The notes under the pieces were generated by a model, which did no database searches, had not been told where the DNA came from, and was given only the letters and a program-made list of their open reading frames with translations. Of a DNA stretch of 18,886 nt, positions 16,423 through 18,886 are shown one piece after another (within the stretch, counting starts at the first letter, position 1; every line of letters begins with the position of its first letter). The stretch is from Saprospiraceae bacterium (GTDB lineage Bacteria > Bacteroidota > Bacteroidia > Chitinophagales > Saprospiraceae). The stretch is from contig JADKCC010000023.1 of assembly GCA_016714785.1 (NCBI GenBank), positions 1 through 18,886 of the forward strand. Direction: 5' to 3'. Position numbers and translations under genes: made by a program.

Positions 16423-16479
16423 TCACATCATCATGTGACAGACCAATTTTCTTGTATATCTTTTCCCTACCTACCTTTG
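16423..16479 (+). promoter_or_regulatory. Palindrome-promoter module upstream of the T9SS-tail gene
   Basis: TCACATCATCATGTGA (16423-16438) is identical to the copies at 4662 and 7101. It is followed by 9 nt, TTTC in the -33 position (16448-16451), 20 nt and TACCTTTG (16472-16479). Transcription would start near 16486, about 30 nt before the ATG at 16516. The 16250-16422 spacer before it holds no supported gene. AACATGACAGGCG near 16370 looks like the remains of another, internally deleted copy. Confidence 0.78.
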
Positions 16480-16515
16480 TATTATCAATTTTGATCACCA
16501 TCTTAATTTTGAAAT

Positions 16516-17022
16516 ATGATGTTATGTAACCTAAGAAATGGTCTCAACCAATTACTAAAAATATTATGTTTTTCTAGTGTGCTTCTATTCACACAAAACA
16601 ATGTATCAGCACAATGTTTTTACAGTCCTGTCATTGCCAAAGAATATTTTACAGGTGAGTGTGGAGAGCAATATTCACAAAATCTATTAAATGTTCAAAT
16701 CTCCGTTTATGGCAATCATAATGGCCTACACTTTACATCTCCTTTAACAAATGATGTGAATGCTACAGCGACGCAAGATTTCAAGTTTGCTTTGGAACTG
16801 TATCCCAATCCTACTTTTGGCCTTATAAATATCAAATGGGGACAAGCTGAAGATGCAGATGTTTTTATATACTCACAGCTCGGGCAGTTGATTTCAAAAT
16901 CTAATATTACCGCTTATTCAGCTAGTGAACTAGATGTCCAGAATCTTTTACCAGGCTATTATATCATCAAGGCAGTAACAGCCAACAATCAAACATTTAT
17001 CTCCAAACTTATCAAACAATAA
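16516..17022 (+). CDS. Small exported protein ending in a T9SS type A sorting domain
   Basis: The 168-residue protein has a signal peptide (hydrophobic LLKILCFSSVLLFTQ, then SAQ at about 34). A short variable segment of about 60 residues contains two cysteines (QCFYSP, TGECGE). A complete T9SS type A C-terminal domain follows from about residue 92: FALELYPNPTFGLINIKW, DVFIYSQLGQLI, LPGYYIIKAV and the basic end FISKLIKQ. This domain directs export through the type IX system and is normally cleaved or used for surface attachment. It is usually the tail of a much larger protein, so here the cargo is either very small or has been lost by deletion. It has its own palindrome-promoter, and the collagen-like gene starts 4 nt after its stop, so the two are probably co-transcribed. 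Confidence 0.85.
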   Translation: MMLCNLRNGLNQLLKILCFSSVLLFTQNNVSAQCFYSPVIAKEYFTGECGEQYSQNLLNVQISVYGNHNGLHFTSPLTNDVNATATQDFKFALELYPNPTFGLINIKWGQAEDADVFIYSQLGQLISKSNITAYSASELDVQNLLPGYYIIKAVTANNQTFISKLIKQ

Positions 17023-17026
17023 TAAA

Positions 17027-18886
17027 ATGAAAAATTTAATTTTAAGCTTCTTCATTATTCTATTTTGCTATTCAATCCAAGCTCAATCATTCAACTATCA
17101 AACTATAGTCAGAAATAGTAGTGGTGCTCCACAAGCAAATACTGCCGTAAATTTGAGATTTACTATATTAGAAACAGTATCGTCAGGAGTATTGTATCGC
17201 GAACTTCAAAATCCCACCACAGATCAGTATGGTTGGCTTTCTCTTACAGTTGGATCGGGCGTTCCAGTCACGGGTACATTTGCAATTTTAGATTTTTCTG
17301 AAAAAGATATTTATTAGTTGAATGCAGTACGGATGGCGGAAGTACTTATGGTGAAATAGGAGTTAGCGAACTTCATGCAGGAGGTATTGGCCCCAAAGGC
17401 GATAAGGGTGATCCTGGTATTGCTGGAGCCAAAGGCGACCAAGGGGAACCAGGTGATGTAGGTCCAAAAGGTGATAAAGGTGATGCTGGAGCTCAAGGTC
17501 CCAAAGGTGATATAGGAATTACTGGGCGAAAGGGCGACCGAGGCGAGCAAGGGATACAAGGCGTTGCTGGCCCCAAAGGAGACAAAGGTGATGCAGGAAG
17601 TGGCGTCAAGATTGTAGGTTCATTACCCGATGCATCTACCCTGCCAATACCTTACACTGGTTTGATAGGTGATATGTATATTTCCCAAAATGATGGAAAC
17701 GGGCATGTTTGGTCTGGTACAGTCTGGACTAATGTTGGACAAATTAAAGGGCCAAAAGGCGACCAAGGGATTCAAGGTGTTGCGGGACCAAAAGGTGACA
17801 AAGGAGATACAGGTGCTACTGGTCCACAAGGAAGCAAAGGGGATAAAAGGTGACCAAGGGGCTTGTTGGGATGACAGGTACAAAGGTGATACTGGCGATC
17901 AAGGTATTCAGGGTGTGCAAGGTGTTGCAGGACCAAAAGGAGATAAAGGAGACCCTGGTAGTAGTTTCGCATTACCATATATTGGAAGTGCCAATACATC
18001 TGGGCTTGAACCTGTATTTCAAATTACTCAAACTGGCAATGGCAGAGCCGCCATCTCTGGTATATATGGAAATATAGCAGTGGGATCTGGATTATCAGGT
18101 GTAGGTATTAGTGGATCTTCAAATATATCTACTGGAATATTAGGTTCATCATCTGCTGGAACTGGGTATGCAGGGGTGACAGGAATAGGTTACAATGGTG
18201 CCAAAGGAATAGAAGGAAGAGGGAATGCAAGCTCCACAGCTGGATACTGAATCAACAGGTTCCTGGCTCGCTGGGTTTTTAGATCCAATACTGGAGATGC
18301 TGGATATTTTACTTCTGCTGCTGGATATGCCTTGATAACAGATCAAGGCAATGTTGGGATTGGTACACCTACACCAACAGCAAAATTGGAAGTCAATGGG
18401 CAACTAAAAATAACTGGTGGTGTTCCTGGTGTTGGCTAAAAATCTTAACATCTGATGCATCAGGATTGGCTACCTGGCAATTACCTATATCTGGTGGTAG
18501 TGGCTCCAACTGGCAAAGCAATGATTTACGTCCTTCCCTTCTTCAAAACAAAACGTCACATAATCAAGTTTTGATCAGCTCTGAACAGTTAGCATTGCTA
18601 TCCTTGACAATACAGTCCTGACTGTAGCTGGACAAAATGCCAGTACCATCGCTAGTTTTATTACCCAAAATGTTACCAATGGATCTAAAGCAGTAAAAAT
18701 AGATATACAAGGTACATCCACCACTTTTACAGATCCTATTGCTTTGGATATCAATAACAAACCTTTTACGGACTCTGGCATGGCTTAAAAAATCAATGCA
18801 GGAAATGCGGCTATTGATGCTCATGGAGATCTGAATGGTATCATATCGACATCTTTGGACCTAGGGAGTAGCAGGTCACTTCACTG
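17027..18886 (+). pseudogene. Collagen-like (Gly-X-Y) exported protein gene, frameshifted, 3' end outside window
   Basis: The first frame encodes a signal peptide (MKNLILSFFIILFCYSIQAQ) and a domain typical of Bacteroidota tail-fibre-like proteins (SFNYQTIVRNSSGAPQANT, then LRFTI). It breaks in an A-run near 17301-17305, where one extra A would restore SEKRYLLVEC. Two blocks of about 24 Gly-X-Y triplets follow (17383-17603 and 17749-17963), with further indels near 17845-17848 (extra A), 17858-17861 (extra G) and 17880-17885. Downstream, NVGIGTPTPTAKLEVNGQL and ILTSDASGLATWQLP are readable only after more frame changes near 18250-18275 and 18435, and a TAA interrupts near 18786. Intact homologues form trimeric collagen-like stalks on the surface. 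At least six lesions favour a pseudogene, although many lie in homopolymers and some could be sequencing errors. Confidence 0.75.
17383..17963 (+). repeat. Gly-X-Y collagen-like repeat region
   Basis: The dominant triplets are GPK, GDK, GDQ, GDA, GIQ and GVA, the Lys/Asp-rich kind seen in bacterial collagens that form triple helices without hydroxyproline. The two triplet blocks are separated by about 145 bp of non-collagenous sequence encoding IVGSLPDASTLP and GDMYIS. The second block is interrupted by three small indels. Confidence 0.88.

Noticed and set aside
4662..16438. The repeated palindromes as a CRISPR array or integron attC sites
   Set aside because: They are kilobases apart, have no regular spacers or integrase, and always stand at a fixed distance from a promoter.

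Overview
The window looks like part of a Bacteroidota chromosome, probably from the Saprospiria/Chitinophagia side; this placement is inference. The signs are AT-rich DNA, Bacteroidota-type core promoters (TAnnTTTG about 20 nt downstream of a TTTG-like box), no clear Shine-Dalgarno sequences, a type IX secretion (T9SS) sorting domain, a propeller-type two-component sensor, and many signal-peptide-bearing repeat proteins. The theme is surface or secreted proteins plus transcriptional control, with decayed genes at both ends.

Region 1 (1-4.86 kb) is a gene graveyard. On the minus strand lie a broken propeller/Y_Y_Y sensor (1-2390) and a broken NarL/LuxR-type response regulator (about 2425-3076). 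On the plus strand lie a broken GH13 alpha-amylase-family gene (about 3311-4599), in which all four family motifs can be read only across frameshifts, and a 37-codon remnant of a LytTR regulator (4743-4856).

Region 2 (4.96-7.1 kb) holds a secreted protein with nine to ten 15-residue YadA-head-like repeats, split by a frameshift near its 3' end. It is followed by a roughly 250-bp nested palindromic element (6614-6863) with a perfect 23-bp hairpin at its centre.

Region 3 (7.1-14.6 kb) is a probable operon: a free-standing LytTR DNA-binding protein, then four exported proteins. These are a non-catalytic FGE/SUMF1-fold protein, a protein with 24-residue MYRGG repeats, an 891-residue protein with MopE-type Asp-rich motifs, and a FISUMP-domain protein.

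Region 4 (14.75-18.9 kb) holds a secreted seven-bladed kelch-like propeller, a small protein made mostly of a T9SS sorting domain, and a collagen-like (Gly-X-Y) gene broken by several indels that runs off the right edge.

The most interesting observation links these regions. A 16-bp palindrome, TCACAT-N4-ATGTGA, occurs five times (once decayed, on the minus strand). Each copy sits 9 nt upstream of a -33-like box, which is followed after 20 nt (19 in the decayed copy) by TAnnTTTG. These composite promoters precede the decayed response-regulator gene, the LytTR remnant, the intact LytTR gene, the kelch gene and the sorting-domain gene. This suggests one regulon for surface proteins and regulators, possibly autoregulated by its own LytTR proteins. 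The regulator that binds the palindrome is not proven.
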